A DNA stretch of 64,000 nucleotides from the NCBI RefSeq assembly GCF_041428715.1, contig NZ_CP155572.1; one strand, given 5' to 3'. The stretch comes from Sporomusa malonica (GTDB lineage Bacteria; Bacillota; Negativicutes; Sporomusales; Sporomusaceae). The notes beneath the pieces were generated by a model. The model was not told where the DNA came from, did no database searches, and was given only the letters and a program-made list of their open reading frames with translations. Positions 8,650 to 18,600 of the stretch are shown piece by piece. A program made the position numbers and the translations under genes. The first letter of the stretch is position 1. Every line of letters starts with the position of its first letter.

Positions 8650-10052
8650 AAGACAATGTTAAACCCATGAATACACTGGCACAGTTATGTGCGGAGGCTG
8701 ATTTTATCCGTCTCCGCCAGGGAAGCACTATGGGCGACAAAATAGTTGCGGATATTTACGCTAACGCCGAGATGATTGCTCAAAAAGCGGTTATAACGCC
8801 GGCAGCAGATAAGTCACGCTGGGATAACAGGCTAGACGATATCTTGACATCACGTATCTTTGGCTATCCCATTATGCTGATGCTGCTTGGAATGGTGTTT
8901 TGGATTACAATTGAAGGCGCTAACATCCCGTCTGAAATGATTGCAACGGCGCTTTTTAGTTTCCAAGAGCAATTAACCGTATGGTTTCAGGCAGCAGGTG
9001 CACCAGCCTGGCTGCACGGCGTACTTGTCCTTGGGCTCTATCGTGCCCTCGCGTGGGTTATCTCGGTAATGCTGCCGCCCATGGCGATATTTTTCCCATT
9101 GTTTACTCTTTTGGAGGACTTGGGCTATCTGCCGAGGGTTGCCTTTAATCTTGATAATATGTTTAAACAGTGTAAGGCTTGTGGCAAGCAGATTCTTACG
9201 ATGTGTATGGGGTTTGGTTGTAACGCTGCAGGAGTAGTCTCCTGCCGAATTATTGACTCGCCCCGGGAACGGCTAATAGCCATTCTGACCAATAATTTTG
9301 TACCCTGTAATGGGCGGTTTCCAACTCTCATAGCGATAGCGACCATTTTTGTGGGCGGGGCTTTGGCACCACAGTATGAAACTGCTGCTGTCACAGTTTT
9401 TATGACCAGCCTGGTAATGCTGGGGATTGCCTTTACATTTGCGGTATCTTGGCTGCTATCACACACCGTCCTTAAGGGAGAAGCTTCTTCTATGGTATTG
9501 GAGCTGCCACCTTACCGGAGGCCGCAAATCGGCGCGGTGATTTACCGGTCCATGATTGACCGCACCCTCTTTGTCCTCAAACGGGCGGTTATTATGGCTG
9601 CTCCGGCAGGCGTTCTAACATGGATTCTCGCCAATGTGTACATAGGCGATGGGAGTATTCTGCAGCACCTAGCAGGATGGCTGCAGCCGGTTGCCTACGC
9701 GATCGGCCTTGATGGATACATCCTGCTGGCATTTATCTTAGGGCTACCCGCAAATGAGATCGTTGTACCGATTTTGCTTATGAGTTATTTGTCTACCGGG
9801 TATATGATTGAACTTGACGAATTGACAGAGTTGCATCGGGTCTTTGTCAGCCATGGCTGGACTTGGTTAACGGCCCTAAACACCATGTTATTCTGCCTGC
9901 TTCACTGGCCGTGTACAACGGCGCTACTTTCAACTTATAAGGAATCAGGCAGCGCTAAGTGGACGTTATTAGCCTTCTTGCTGCCGACAGTAGCTGGTTT
10001 TGCTGTATGTTTTGTGGTTGCTCAGTCGGCTCGTCTTTTAGGATTAGTATAA
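8646..10052 (+). CDS. feoB: FeoB C-terminal half: membrane permease encoded separately
   Basis: 468 aa. After a ~75-residue linker come two gate-like hydrophobic repeats with FeoB hallmarks: LEDLGYLPRVAF, GFGCNAAGVVSCRIID and PCNGRFPTLIAIATIF in the first half, GLPANEIVVPILLMSYLS in the second, and TALNTMLFCLLHWPCTT near the end. These cysteine-bearing helices form the Fe2+ path. It should work with the GTPase protein encoded just upstream (4-bp ATGA overlap). The start ATG 8646 lies 14 bp after an AAGGAGG site. The frame differs from that of the upstream half, so a programmed or accidental frameshift is the alternative. Confidence 0.9.
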   Translation: MKDNVKPMNTLAQLCAEADFIRLRQGSTMGDKIVADIYANAEMIAQKAVITPAADKSRWDNRLDDILTSRIFGYPIMLMLLGMVFWITIEGANIPSEMIATALFSFQEQLTVWFQAAGAPAWLHGVLVLGLYRALAWVISVMLPPMAIFFPLFTLLEDLGYLPRVAFNLDNMFKQCKACGKQILTMCMGFGCNAAGVVSCRIIDSPRERLIAILTNNFVPCNGRFPTLIAIATIFVGGALAPQYETAAVTVFMTSLVMLGIAFTFAVSWLLSHTVLKGEASSMVLELPPYRRPQIGAVIYRSMIDRTLFVLKRAVIMAAPAGVLTWILANVYIGDGSILQHLAGWLQPVAYAIGLDGYILLAFILGLPANEIVVPILLMSYLSTGYMIELDELTELHRVFVSHGWTWLTALNTMLFCLLHWPCTTALLSTYKESGSAKWTLLAFLLPTVAGFAVCFVVAQSARLLGLV

Positions 10053-10090
10053 TATTCCTTGGCAGGGGCGGTAGAAAGCCCCTGCCATAT

Positions 10091-10522
10091 CTATGAATCT
10101 GTCATGTGGCAGCTTTCAAGAAATGTGTATAACTGCTGATAAACATCAGGATTTTTTCGCATGAAGGCTACCAATGCTTGAATTGACCCAATGGTGGATT
10201 TAGACAGGTAGTGCTCGATTGCTTCGGCTTCGGCAGCAATGTTGCAGTTAGCGCGAAGCATTATTAAAAATTCTTGAATAATTTGGTTGCGGCGGACGAG
10301 GAATTTGCCGGTTTCGATGCCTGTCGCAGTCAGGCCGATATGGCCATATTTTTGGTAGGTGATGTAGTTGAGCGCTTTGAGTTTACGCATTGCTTTGGTA
10401 ACAGAGGGTAAAGAAACGTTCAGTTTATGACTGATATCGGTAACCCGTACAACACCGAGACTGGTGTGAAAACGGTAAATTTCTTCCAGATAGTCTTCCA
10501 GGCTTGGCGAAAGCATACTCAC
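10091..10522 (-). CDS. DtxR/MntR-family metal-dependent regulator
   Basis: 143 aa. It opens with SLEDYLEEIYRF, matching the MntR helix that carries Asp8 and Glu11, then a winged helix (VTDISHKLNVSLPSVTKAMRKL) and the dimer helix AEAEAIEHYLS with Glu-Glu-His ligands. The MntR ligand His77 position appears as Asn in VRRNQIIQEFL, so one metal ligand differs. It lacks the SH3-like third domain of DtxR, as MntR does. A GGAGGGG site precedes the start. It converges on feoB with a 38-bp gap, and by position it is the likely reader of the feo boxes. Whether it senses Fe2+ or Mn2+ cannot be told. Confidence 0.85.
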   Translation of the reverse strand: MSMLSPSLEDYLEEIYRFHTSLGVVRVTDISHKLNVSLPSVTKAMRKLKALNYITYQKYGHIGLTATGIETGKFLVRRNQIIQEFLIMLRANCNIAAEAEAIEHYLSKSTIGSIQALVAFMRKNPDVYQQLYTFLESCHMTDS

Positions 10523-10674
10523 CCCTCCGCGAACCGTTATACAGTGTTAGATCAAATAATTAGCAATTGAAAAAAATTCTCAGTGGGTTGTTTTGGTAAC
10601 TTAATATATACTATGATGAACTACAGAATATTGAACCGTTTGCGGTGAAAAAAGAAAAGTACAATCAATAAAAT

Positions 10675-10705
10675 GCAAAAAAAGTCTGAGGAAGAGACTT
10701 TTTTG
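10675..10705. terminator. Terminator-like hairpin
   Basis: GCAAAAAAAGTCT pairs with AGACTTTTTTGC around a short loop, with one bulged base. A- and T-runs flank it on both strands. It lies upstream of both neighbouring genes, so it may end a short transcript or insulate the two promoters. Confidence 0.5.
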
Positions 10706-10826
10706 CTGCTAGTCAATCAGGTGTTTGGCTATGGATCTAGTGAAAAAAATAATTAATGCAAAAGTATAAATATTAGCATTTATCTGCAGGATTTTGTTGG
10801 CAGGAGTCGAATGACATTATAAGAGA

Positions 10827-10839
10827 GTGGTCAGACCAC
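10827..10839. promoter_or_regulatory. GTGGTCAGACCAC palindrome (GntR/FadR-type operator candidate)
   Basis: A perfect 6+1+6 palindrome matching the TGGTC-N-GACCA core bound by FadR/LldR/PdhR-type regulators, followed at once by a half site (AGACCA). It lies 418 bp before nifJ. No GntR gene is visible in the window, so assignment rests on the motif alone. Confidence 0.4.
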
Positions 10840-11256
10840 CAGACCATAATACAATGATCCATAGCCGTCACCTAGGAGATAGGTTGCTCAAAGTTTTGTT
10901 ATTATACCAAACTTTATTAAGGTCTAAATAAACCAAATATGAAGATTTTTAAATCTATTTTAAAAAATCAGAAAATATTATAACAAATATATAGAGAAAA
11001 ATCAAATGAAATGTTATAGTTTTCACAAAAAAAGATCGAAAATCTGCTATTTTTTCGTAAAAATTTCATATTCTAGCAGGATTTAGAAGCATGTTGAAAG
11101 AAAGTATAGAATATACCAAAGCATGCTTAGCAACAGAAGCTTTTTTTTTGTTGCAAATGAATTATACTCTTTGTTCTTGGCTAGTTATTAGTGTCTCTTC
11201 GTCAGGTAACTTCGGATAGACGCTATTCTAATATTAAAAGAAGGAAGGGATCCCCG

Positions 11257-14200
11257 ATGGCAAAAATGAAAACTATGGATGGCAACGCCGCAGCAGCTCA
11301 CGTAGCCTATGCGTTTACAGAAGTTGCAGCAATTTATCCAATCACACCGTCATCCAACATGGCAGAGAACGTTGACACTTGGGCATCAGAAGGGCGCAAG
11401 AATATCTTTGGGCAAACAGTACGGGTTGTTGAAATGCAATCTGAGGCTGGTGCAGCTGGCGCTGTACATGGTTCACTGCAAGCCGGCGCTCTGACTACTA
11501 CTTTTACTGCTTCTCAAGGTCTACTCTTAATGATTCCTAACATGTACAAAATTGCAGGGGAACTGTTGCCCGGCGTATTACATGTAAGTGCTCGTGCCGT
11601 GGCCGCTTCAGCACTCAATATTTTTGGCGATCACCAGGATGTAATGGCGACCCGTCAGACCGGTTTCGCCTTGCTTGCTGAAAGCAGTGTACAACAGGTA
11701 ATGGACCTGGCAGCCGTTGCCCATTTGGCCGCTATCGAAGGCCGTATTCCATTCCTGAACTTTTTCGATGGATTCCGGAATTCTCATGAGATTCAAAAGA
11801 TCGAAACCTGGGATTATGATGACTTAGCTAAACTTGTTAATAAAGACGCTTTGGCAGATTTCCGGAAACGGGCTCTCAATCCTAACCATCCGGTCACCAG
11901 GGGTACCGCCCAAAACCCGGATATCTACTTCCAGGGCCGCGAAGTTTCTAACGAATATTACGAGGCACTACCGGAAATTGTCGAAAAGTATATGGAAAAA
12001 GTCAAAGAAGTTACCGGCAGGGAATATCACCTGTTTGACTACTATGGTGCGCCTGATGCTGATCGTTTGATTGTTGCCATGGGTTCTGTTTGTGAAACTA
12101 TTGAGGAAACCATTGATTATTTGAATGCCAATGGTGAAAAAGTAGGTCTACTTACCGTTCACCTCTATCGTCCTTTTTCCATTGCGCACTTCATGAAATA
12201 CATTCCTAAGACTGTTACAAAAATCGCTGTTCTTGACCGTACCAAAGAACCAGGCTGTGCTGGCGAACCGTTATACCTTGATGTTAAAAATGCGTTTTAT
12301 CGCAAAGACTGGCAGCCGGTTATTGTTGGCGGCCGCTACGGTCTGGGTTCAAAAGATGTTGTTCCGTCCCACATTGCTGCCGTTTATGAAAACCTTAAAG
12401 CCAACGAACCAAAGGATGGCTTTACTATTGGTATTATCGATGATGTCACCAATACTTCCCTGCCTCTGGGCGCAGATATCGATGCCACACCGGCAGGAAC
12501 TCGGGCATGTAAATTCTGGGGTCTGGGTTCTGACGGTACCGTTGGCGCCAACAAGATGGCTATTAAAATCATCGGTGACAAAACTGACTTGTATGCGCAA
12601 GGCTATTTCGCTTATGACTCCAAGAAGTCAGGCGGCATAACTGTTTCCCACCTGCGTTTCGGCAAAAAGCCTATTAAATCCCCTTATCTCATTAATAAAG
12701 CTGATTTTATTGCCTGCCACAACCAATCCTATGTTTCAAAATATGATGTTCTGGATGGCTTAAAAGCAAATGGTGCTTTCTTGCTCAACTGCATTTGGGA
12801 TGAGAAGGAACTGGAAGAAAATCTGCCTGCAAGTGTAAAGAGATTTATCGCTAACAACAATATCAACTTCTACACCATTAACGCGGTGCAAATAGCCAGA
12901 GAAATCGGACTCGGTGGCCGTATCAACATGATTATGCAATCGGCGTTCTTCAAATTAGCTGACATCATTCCTGTTGAAGAGGCTATAAAACATCTTAAAA
13001 ATTCAGTTGTCGATGAGTATGGCCTAAAGGGCGAAAAAATTGTCAATATGAACTTTGCTGCTATCGACAAAGGCGTAAACGCTATGGTAAAAATAACTGT
13101 TCCCGAATCCTGGAAGGATGCGAAAGACGCAGAAGTTGCTACCAAAGAAGTGCCTGAGTTCATTAAGAAGGTTGTTATCCCGATGAACCGCACCGAAGGC
13201 GACAAACTGCCTGTTAGTGTTCTTAAGGAAATGGGTATTACAGACGGAACTTTCCCGATGGGAACTGCTGCCTATGAAAAACGTGGCATTGCCGTAGAGG
13301 TTCCTGCATGGGATGCTGAAAAGTGCATCCAGTGTAACCAGTGTTCTTTTGTTTGTCCGCACGCTTGTATCAGGCCGGTGCTTGCAAATGAAGAGGAAGT
13401 CAAAAACGCTCCTGCCGGCTTCAATACCAAGAAAGCTACCGGTGCCGCTGATCTCCAATTCCGTATCGCTGTATCGCCGTTAGACTGCACTGGTTGCGGT
13501 AACTGCGTTCAAGTTTGTCCAGCCAAAGAAAAAGCTATAACTATGGAGCCGATTGGAAGCCAAATGGCTCAGGCAGATCTTTGGGATTATGCCATGACGC
13601 TCTCCAAGAAGCCTAACCCGGTAAATAAAGAAACCGTAAAGGGTAGCCAATTCGAAACTCCGTACCTTGAGTTCTCTGGTGCTTGCGCAGGCTGTCTGGA
13701 AACTGCCTATGCTAAGCTTGTAACCCAACTGTTCGGTGACCGCATGATGATTGCCAATGCGACCGGTTGCTCCTCCATCTGGGGTGCTTCTGCGCCAGCA
13801 ACTCCGTACTGCACTGATAAATGTGGCCACGGCCCAGCTTGGGCGAACTCCCTGTTCGAAGACAATGCCGAATTTGGCTTGGGCATGCAAGTCGGTGTGA
13901 ATCAAATTCGCCAGCGGCTGGCAGCCAAGGTAAGCGAGGCACTGACTAGTGCTAGCGGTGATGTAAAAGTAGCGCTTGAGGAATGGCTGGCCAAGAAAGA
14001 TATTGGCGCCGGTTCCCGTGAAAGAGCTGATAAACTCAGCGCAGCTCTGAAGAACGCTAAAGGCTCCAACGCACTCCTTGACGAAATTGATGGTTACCAA
14101 GACTTCTTTGTTAAACGTTCCCAGTGGATTTTTGGTGGCGACGGCTGGGCGTATGATATCGGATACGGCGGTCTGGACCATGTCCTGGCTTCTGGTGAAG

Positions 14201-14802
14201 ATGTCAACGTGTTTGTGTTTGACACCGAGGTTTATTCCAATACCGGCGGTCAGTCCTCAAAATCTACGCCAACTGCTGCTATTGCCCAGTTTGCGGCCAG
14301 TGGTAAGCGGACTAAGAAAAAAGACCTTGGCATGATGGCCATGAGCTATGGTTATGTTTATGTAGCTCAAGTCTGCATGGGTTCTGACAAAGCACAGACT
14401 CTTAAAGCAATTGCTGAAGCGGAAGCATATCCAGGACCATCCCTCATCATCGCTTACTCCCCATGTATCAACCATGGCTTGAAAGTAGGTATGGGTAACA
14501 GCCAGCTTGAGTGCAAACGCGCTGTCGAAGCCGGTTACTGGTCCATGTATCGCTACAATCCAGCCCTCAAAGAGCTTGGCAAGAATCCGTTCAGCCTTGA
14601 TTCTAAAGAACCTACAGCCGACTTCAAAGAGTTCCTCATGGGCGAAGTGCGGTATTCCTCGCTCAAAAAGCTGTTCCCTGAACAGGCCGACGAATTGTTT
14701 GACAAAACAGCTAAAGACGCAGCTGAAAGACGCGACTCATATAAGCGCTTAGCAAAAATGTATAACGAGGCTATAGCAGAAGCAGCTGCTGCCAAAGAAT
14801 AA
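11257..14802 (+). CDS. nifJ: Pyruvate:ferredoxin (flavodoxin) oxidoreductase, single-chain
   Basis: 1181 aa, the usual length for single-chain PFOR. It interconverts pyruvate plus CoA with acetyl-CoA, CO2 and reduced ferredoxin. Visible parts are YPITPSSN at residues 27-34 in domain I, an added ferredoxin domain with CIQCNQCSFVCP starting at Cys690 and CTGCGNCVQVCP at Cys744, a further cysteine segment FSGACAGCLETAY near the third cluster, and the thiamine diphosphate region GGDGW at 960-964 followed by YSNTGGQSSKST. ATG 11257 is chosen over an upstream in-frame ATG (11191) because AGAAGGAAGG precedes it and homologues begin MAKMKTMDGN-like. It is monocistronic with its own terminator; a long leader precedes it. 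Confidence 0.97.
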   Translation: MAKMKTMDGNAAAAHVAYAFTEVAAIYPITPSSNMAENVDTWASEGRKNIFGQTVRVVEMQSEAGAAGAVHGSLQAGALTTTFTASQGLLLMIPNMYKIAGELLPGVLHVSARAVAASALNIFGDHQDVMATRQTGFALLAESSVQQVMDLAAVAHLAAIEGRIPFLNFFDGFRNSHEIQKIETWDYDDLAKLVNKDALADFRKRALNPNHPVTRGTAQNPDIYFQGREVSNEYYEALPEIVEKYMEKVKEVTGREYHLFDYYGAPDADRLIVAMGSVCETIEETIDYLNANGEKVGLLTVHLYRPFSIAHFMKYIPKTVTKIAVLDRTKEPGCAGEPLYLDVKNAFYRKDWQPVIVGGRYGLGSKDVVPSHIAAVYENLKANEPKDGFTIGIIDDVTNTSLPLGADIDATPAGTRACKFWGLGSDGTVGANKMAIKIIGDKTDLYAQGYFAYDSKKSGGITVSHLRFGKKPIKSPYLINKADFIACHNQSYVSKYDVLDGLKANGAFLLNCIWDEKELEENLPASVKRFIANNNINFYTINAVQIAREIGLGGRINMIMQSAFFKLADIIPVEEAIKHLKNSVVDEYGLKGEKIVNMNFAAIDKGVNAMVKITVPESWKDAKDAEVATKEVPEFIKKVVIPMNRTEGDKLPVSVLKEMGITDGTFPMGTAAYEKRGIAVEVPAWDAEKCIQCNQCSFVCPHACIRPVLANEEEVKNAPAGFNTKKATGAADLQFRIAVSPLDCTGCGNCVQVCPAKEKAITMEPIGSQMAQADLWDYAMTLSKKPNPVNKETVKGSQFETPYLEFSGACAGCLETAYAKLVTQLFGDRMMIANATGCSSIWGASAPATPYCTDKCGHGPAWANSLFEDNAEFGLGMQVGVNQIRQRLAAKVSEALTSASGDVKVALEEWLAKKDIGAGSRERADKLSAALKNAKGSNALLDEIDGYQDFFVKRSQWIFGGDGWAYDIGYGGLDHVLASGEDVNVFVFDTEVYSNTGGQSSKSTPTAAIAQFAASGKRTKKKDLGMMAMSYGYVYVAQVCMGSDKAQTLKAIAEAEAYPGPSLIIAYSPCINHGLKVGMGNSQLECKRAVEAGYWSMYRYNPALKELGKNPFSLDSKEPTADFKEFLMGEVRYSSLKKLFPEQADELFDKTAKDAAERRDSYKRLAKMYNEAIAEAAAAKE

Positions 14803-14831
14803 AACAGTTAAAGTCTAAAAAATTGTAAGAA

Positions 14832-14874
14832 AAGAAAGCACTATTTGCCCGTTCAGGGCAAATAGTGCTTTCTT
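14832..14874. terminator. Bidirectional terminator between nifJ and hutD
   Basis: A 19-bp perfect stem (14832-14850 with 14856-14874) around GTTCA, flanked by an A-run and a T-rich run. It serves the convergent nifJ and hutD genes. Confidence 0.9.
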
Positions 14875-14877
14875 AAT

Positions 14878-15498
14878 TTAATAATATTTTATGTCTGCTT
14901 TAATTATATAGGCTTGACTATTTCCAGTATTAGCGATAGTAATCGAGAGGTTCTCAGGGTATTTGTTAGGGCTTAGCAGCAGCAAGTCTCCTTGGGTTAG
15001 CTCATATATGTCTGTATCGTCAATAGTAATACTTAACTTACCAACGACACAATAGAAGGCAGAAGTCATTTTGGAATAACGGTCAGGGTTTGGATTATGT
15101 ATGGTCATTTTGCTGCTAGTTTTTTCTTTAATTTCGATAGCCATTAATTCCCCGGAACAACCTTCTGCCATCATCAGATTGAAATCACGTACTTTACCCA
15201 AACTTGTCGTTGTCCAGTCGCCGCTGAAGCTGTCCTGTTCAAATGGTTTTAGATATACACTGTGGTGGCCTGTATGCTCGAGTTTCATTTCACCTTCAAG
15301 TACCATGATCAGCCGCCAAATCCCGGGTAAAGAGGTGAAAGTCGATTCTTCCAAATCTACGCGGGCTGAACTAAGACGCCACATAAAGTTCTTCTCGCTA
15401 TAGATGGCATCTTTGGGATAAATGGCGATTTGCGTTGTTGTACCGCCAGACCAATTACTAGTGGTTTGCTCATTTTGTTTTATTAACTCGACTATCAT
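14878..15498 (-). CDS. hutD: HutD/Ves family protein
   Basis: 206 aa cupin-like protein. Family signs are NWSGGTTTQIAIYP, FMWRLSSARVD, FTSLPGIWRLIMVLEGEMKL and VRDFNLMMAEG. HutD is often found in histidine-utilisation clusters, and its biochemical role is unsettled; a role in limiting pathway flux or sensing an intermediate has been proposed. It is transcribed away from the hut regulator and hutU, with a 159-bp shared upstream region containing TTGATTGTATCAA at 15531-15543. The ribosome site AGGAGAAAA is next to the ATG. Its presence supports the hut identity of the whole cluster. Confidence 0.88.
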   Translation of the reverse strand: MIVELIKQNEQTTSNWSGGTTTQIAIYPKDAIYSEKNFMWRLSSARVDLEESTFTSLPGIWRLIMVLEGEMKLEHTGHHSVYLKPFEQDSFSGDWTTTSLGKVRDFNLMMAEGCSGELMAIEIKEKTSSKMTIHNPNPDRYSKMTSAFYCVVGKLSITIDDTDIYELTQGDLLLLSPNKYPENLSITIANTGNSQAYIIKADIKYY

Positions 15499-15657
15499 AG
15501 TTTTCTCCTCTCAATAAGCACAAATACAGATTGATTGTATCAATATTTGAATAATTTGGCTATCTATAAATTGTAATGACAGGATTTGTACCAGTACGTG
15601 TCGAAAAGTCTGTGCAAAGCGTACATAATATAAAGCATGGGTACGAGGATTGATGAT

Positions 15658-18600
15658 ATGAATGAGTTAGCTGCGGTTTTATTGGGGAGTCCCGAAATAT
15701 ATTGGAATGGAAAACGGCTGTTTTTTCCTTTTGCTAAGATGGAAGCATTGTTGTATTACCTATTAGTTAAAAAAAATTCTTCAAGGGAAGAATTAGCAGC
15801 ATTGTTGTGGCAAGATATGGAGGAAAAGGCTGCTAAACAGAATCTACGCAACACACTATATCTGCTAAAGAAGCTGACAACAGAAGATTTAGTATTAACA
15901 CCTTCACGGACGAATATTTTATTAAATACCGGGGCAGTCAGTATTACTACAGATATTCAAGAATTTTACGCAGTCTCACCAGAAGAGTCGCTGGTATTAT
16001 ATAGAGGGGAATTTTTAGCAGGCTTTACCTGTAAAGACGCAGAGGACTTTGAAGCTTGGGTAAGCAGACAGCGGGAGAGTTGCAAAGAGGACATGATTGC
16101 GCGGCTTACCAAGGTCATTGTAAGCCAGCTAAACAATAAAGATTATAGCGCAACTGAGCGCTATCTTAAGCAGCTCATTGTGCTGGATGAGTATAATGAG
16201 AGTGCTTACAGAACACTGATGAAGGTTTACGAGCGAGCCGGCGTTTTTAATAAGTCAATTGAACTCTATGACTCTCTAAAGAGAAAGCTTAGCAGTGAAT
16301 TGGGAATTAGCCCACAAGACAAGACAAAAGAAGCGTATGAACGCGTTAGGTCGAAAATACTCAACCATCTTGCTGAGCCTGCTGAACAAACTGCAGAGAG
16401 TTTTTTTGGGCGTGAACGGGAATTTCAATGGCTGAAAAGTATTGTAGCTGATTTTTGTGCAGGCTGCTCTCAGAGTGTACTTACTATTTTAAGTGGGGAG
16501 CAAGGAGTCGGGAAAACAGCAATTGTCCAGCGACTGCAGGAAAATATAGCTGCCGACAGCATAACGGTTTTAAGAACCCAGTGTTATCAAGCTGAGCAAG
16601 ATTATCCATATAAGGCCTGGAATAACATCTTCTGCCAGGCAATGGATTTGTTGACACAGCAAGGTGTAGTGTTACCTGCTGTCTGGTATCAGGTTATTTC
16701 CTATGTTTTTCCGGCAGTTCTCAGTAATAATGCGATTGCCTGTCAGAGCCAGACGCCCAATGGGTATAATATTCACTCAGGTATGATTGAAGAGGTTATG
16801 TGCAGTATATTGGGGAAGATTGCCGCCCATAGAAAAGTCTTACTGATTGTCGATGATGTTCAATGGCTGGATACTCAAGGCCTGTCAGTATTACGCCAAC
16901 TGCTGCGGGCACCGAAGCAGCAAATTTTGTGTATTACAACTTGCCGGAGCGAATATCAGGAACAGGTCGAGCTGTTTATCCGGGATTTTAGCCGGAACGG
17001 CTTGGTTGAGCACCTGATAATAGAAAATTTTAGCCTGGAGGAAGTAGCCAGATTTTCTGAGCAGATGCTCCCGGCAGATAAAATAACTGCCAGCCTTCAG
17101 CAAAAACTGTATGAGTATACTGACGGAAACGCCTTGTTCTTAGTTGAGAGCTTTAAGCTGATTAAGATGGGACAAAATGTGAACCGGCTGTCACCACGCC
17201 TGCGGAGTGTCTTGCATGAGCAGGTTAATGCTCTGTCTGATAACGCCAGAAAGGTGCTTGATGTTATTTCAGCTTTCTTCAACAATGTCGGTTATAATGA
17301 GCTCTTAGCTGTGTGCGGGATGAACGAGTTTGAAATAGTGGAAGCAATCGAGGAACTGCAGCACAAGCGCTTAATCCAGGAAATTGATGGTGCAAGCCCA
17401 GGGCTAAGAGGGCCGGTATATAAATATAATCATATTCGCATCAGAAGCTACGTATATGCTGAACTATCATCTTCCAGGAAAAGGATGATCCACAAGCGGG
17501 CAGGCAGCTATTTAGAAGACCTGATGAATAAAGATTCATGCGGACGGGATTTATGCTCTGAAATCCTATACCACTATTCTCAGATTGATGAAAAAATAAA
17601 GGTACTTGAATATACAATTAAGATTGCAGAAAGATATTGTTGTCCACAGTATGAATTATTTCCTGAATTTAGTGAAACGTATAGTGGTAATGGTTTTATT
17701 TTTGAAAACAAACTGCAGATCATGGGCTATCTGGATAAGATCCAAGTGCTGCTTGCTGCTTTAGGAGAGGGGCAGGTATCCCAGGAGAGCTTAAGCCGGT
17801 TTAGGGCAGCGTATCTTGAGATGTTGGGCCGCTTTCATATATGGCGCGGGGATCATCTGAGCGGCTTAAAAGCCATCCATCAGATGCTGCGCCTTTCGTC
17901 AAAGAAAGGGTTCACTGACTATTTAATAAAAGGTTATCAACAAGTCGTATATTGTGCGATTCAAATTCGCAACCCTAAACTTATTGAACTTTTTGCCAAT
18001 AAGCTGTTACAAACGGCAAAGGACGCCAATTTAGAAGAAAAAAGGGCTGCGACACAGAGGTTTCTTGGTATTTCTTATGCTTTACGCCAGGATAAAGGCT
18101 TGGCAGAGCAGTGTTACCGTCAATCAATTTCTCACTACAAGCGCCTGGGAGAAAGACGGGGTGAGTTTAACTTACATATTGCCGCCAGCTATAACTATAT
18201 CGGAGATTTAAGGCGAATGGAGGCTGAGTTGGCCGAGGCGCTTTATTATTATGAACAAGCAATAAGGGTTGCCGGGCGAAGCAATATAAGTGCCGGTGTT
18301 GCCATCTTTCTGATCAATGCAGGACATACGGCCTATGACTTGGGGGAATACGGAAAGGCTTTTGCGTATTTGGAAGATGCACTGACCCTTGAAGAACAGT
18401 TTGGCGAGTATCAGGGCTTTTGGTGCCTTAGAAGCTTTTGTACGTTGCACACCCTACTTGCCTTACTAGCTGTTAGAGATAACTGTTTGCATAAAGGGCG
18501 CAGTTACCTGGAAAAAGCAGATGGTTTCCTCCAGCGTTACCATGACAATTATCAAGCTGGGCTTACAGCAAGAGCAAAGTTGGAGATTGGTATCAGGATG

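Larger units (their letters stand above)
10523..11256. other. Long AT-rich region upstream of the PFOR gene
   Basis: About 730 bp without a supportable gene, between the divergent metal regulator and nifJ. It contains an A/T-flanked hairpin at 10675-10705, a GTGGTCAGACCAC palindrome at 10827-10839 and an imperfect inverted repeat around 11040-11085 (AAATCTGCTA / TAGCAGGATTT). An AGAAGGAAGG site stands just before nifJ. A long untranslated leader for nifJ is possible. I did not recognise a known riboswitch. Confidence 0.5.

Noticed and set aside
8640..8655. Sequencing frameshift in feoB
   Set aside because: A precise ATGA overlap and an AAGGAGG upstream of the second start favour a real split, though only reads can settle it.
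13480..14181. 233-codon reverse frame opposite the PFOR gene
   Set aside because: It lies wholly against a well-supported PFOR coding region, has no ribosome site and shows no family resemblance; a shadow frame.
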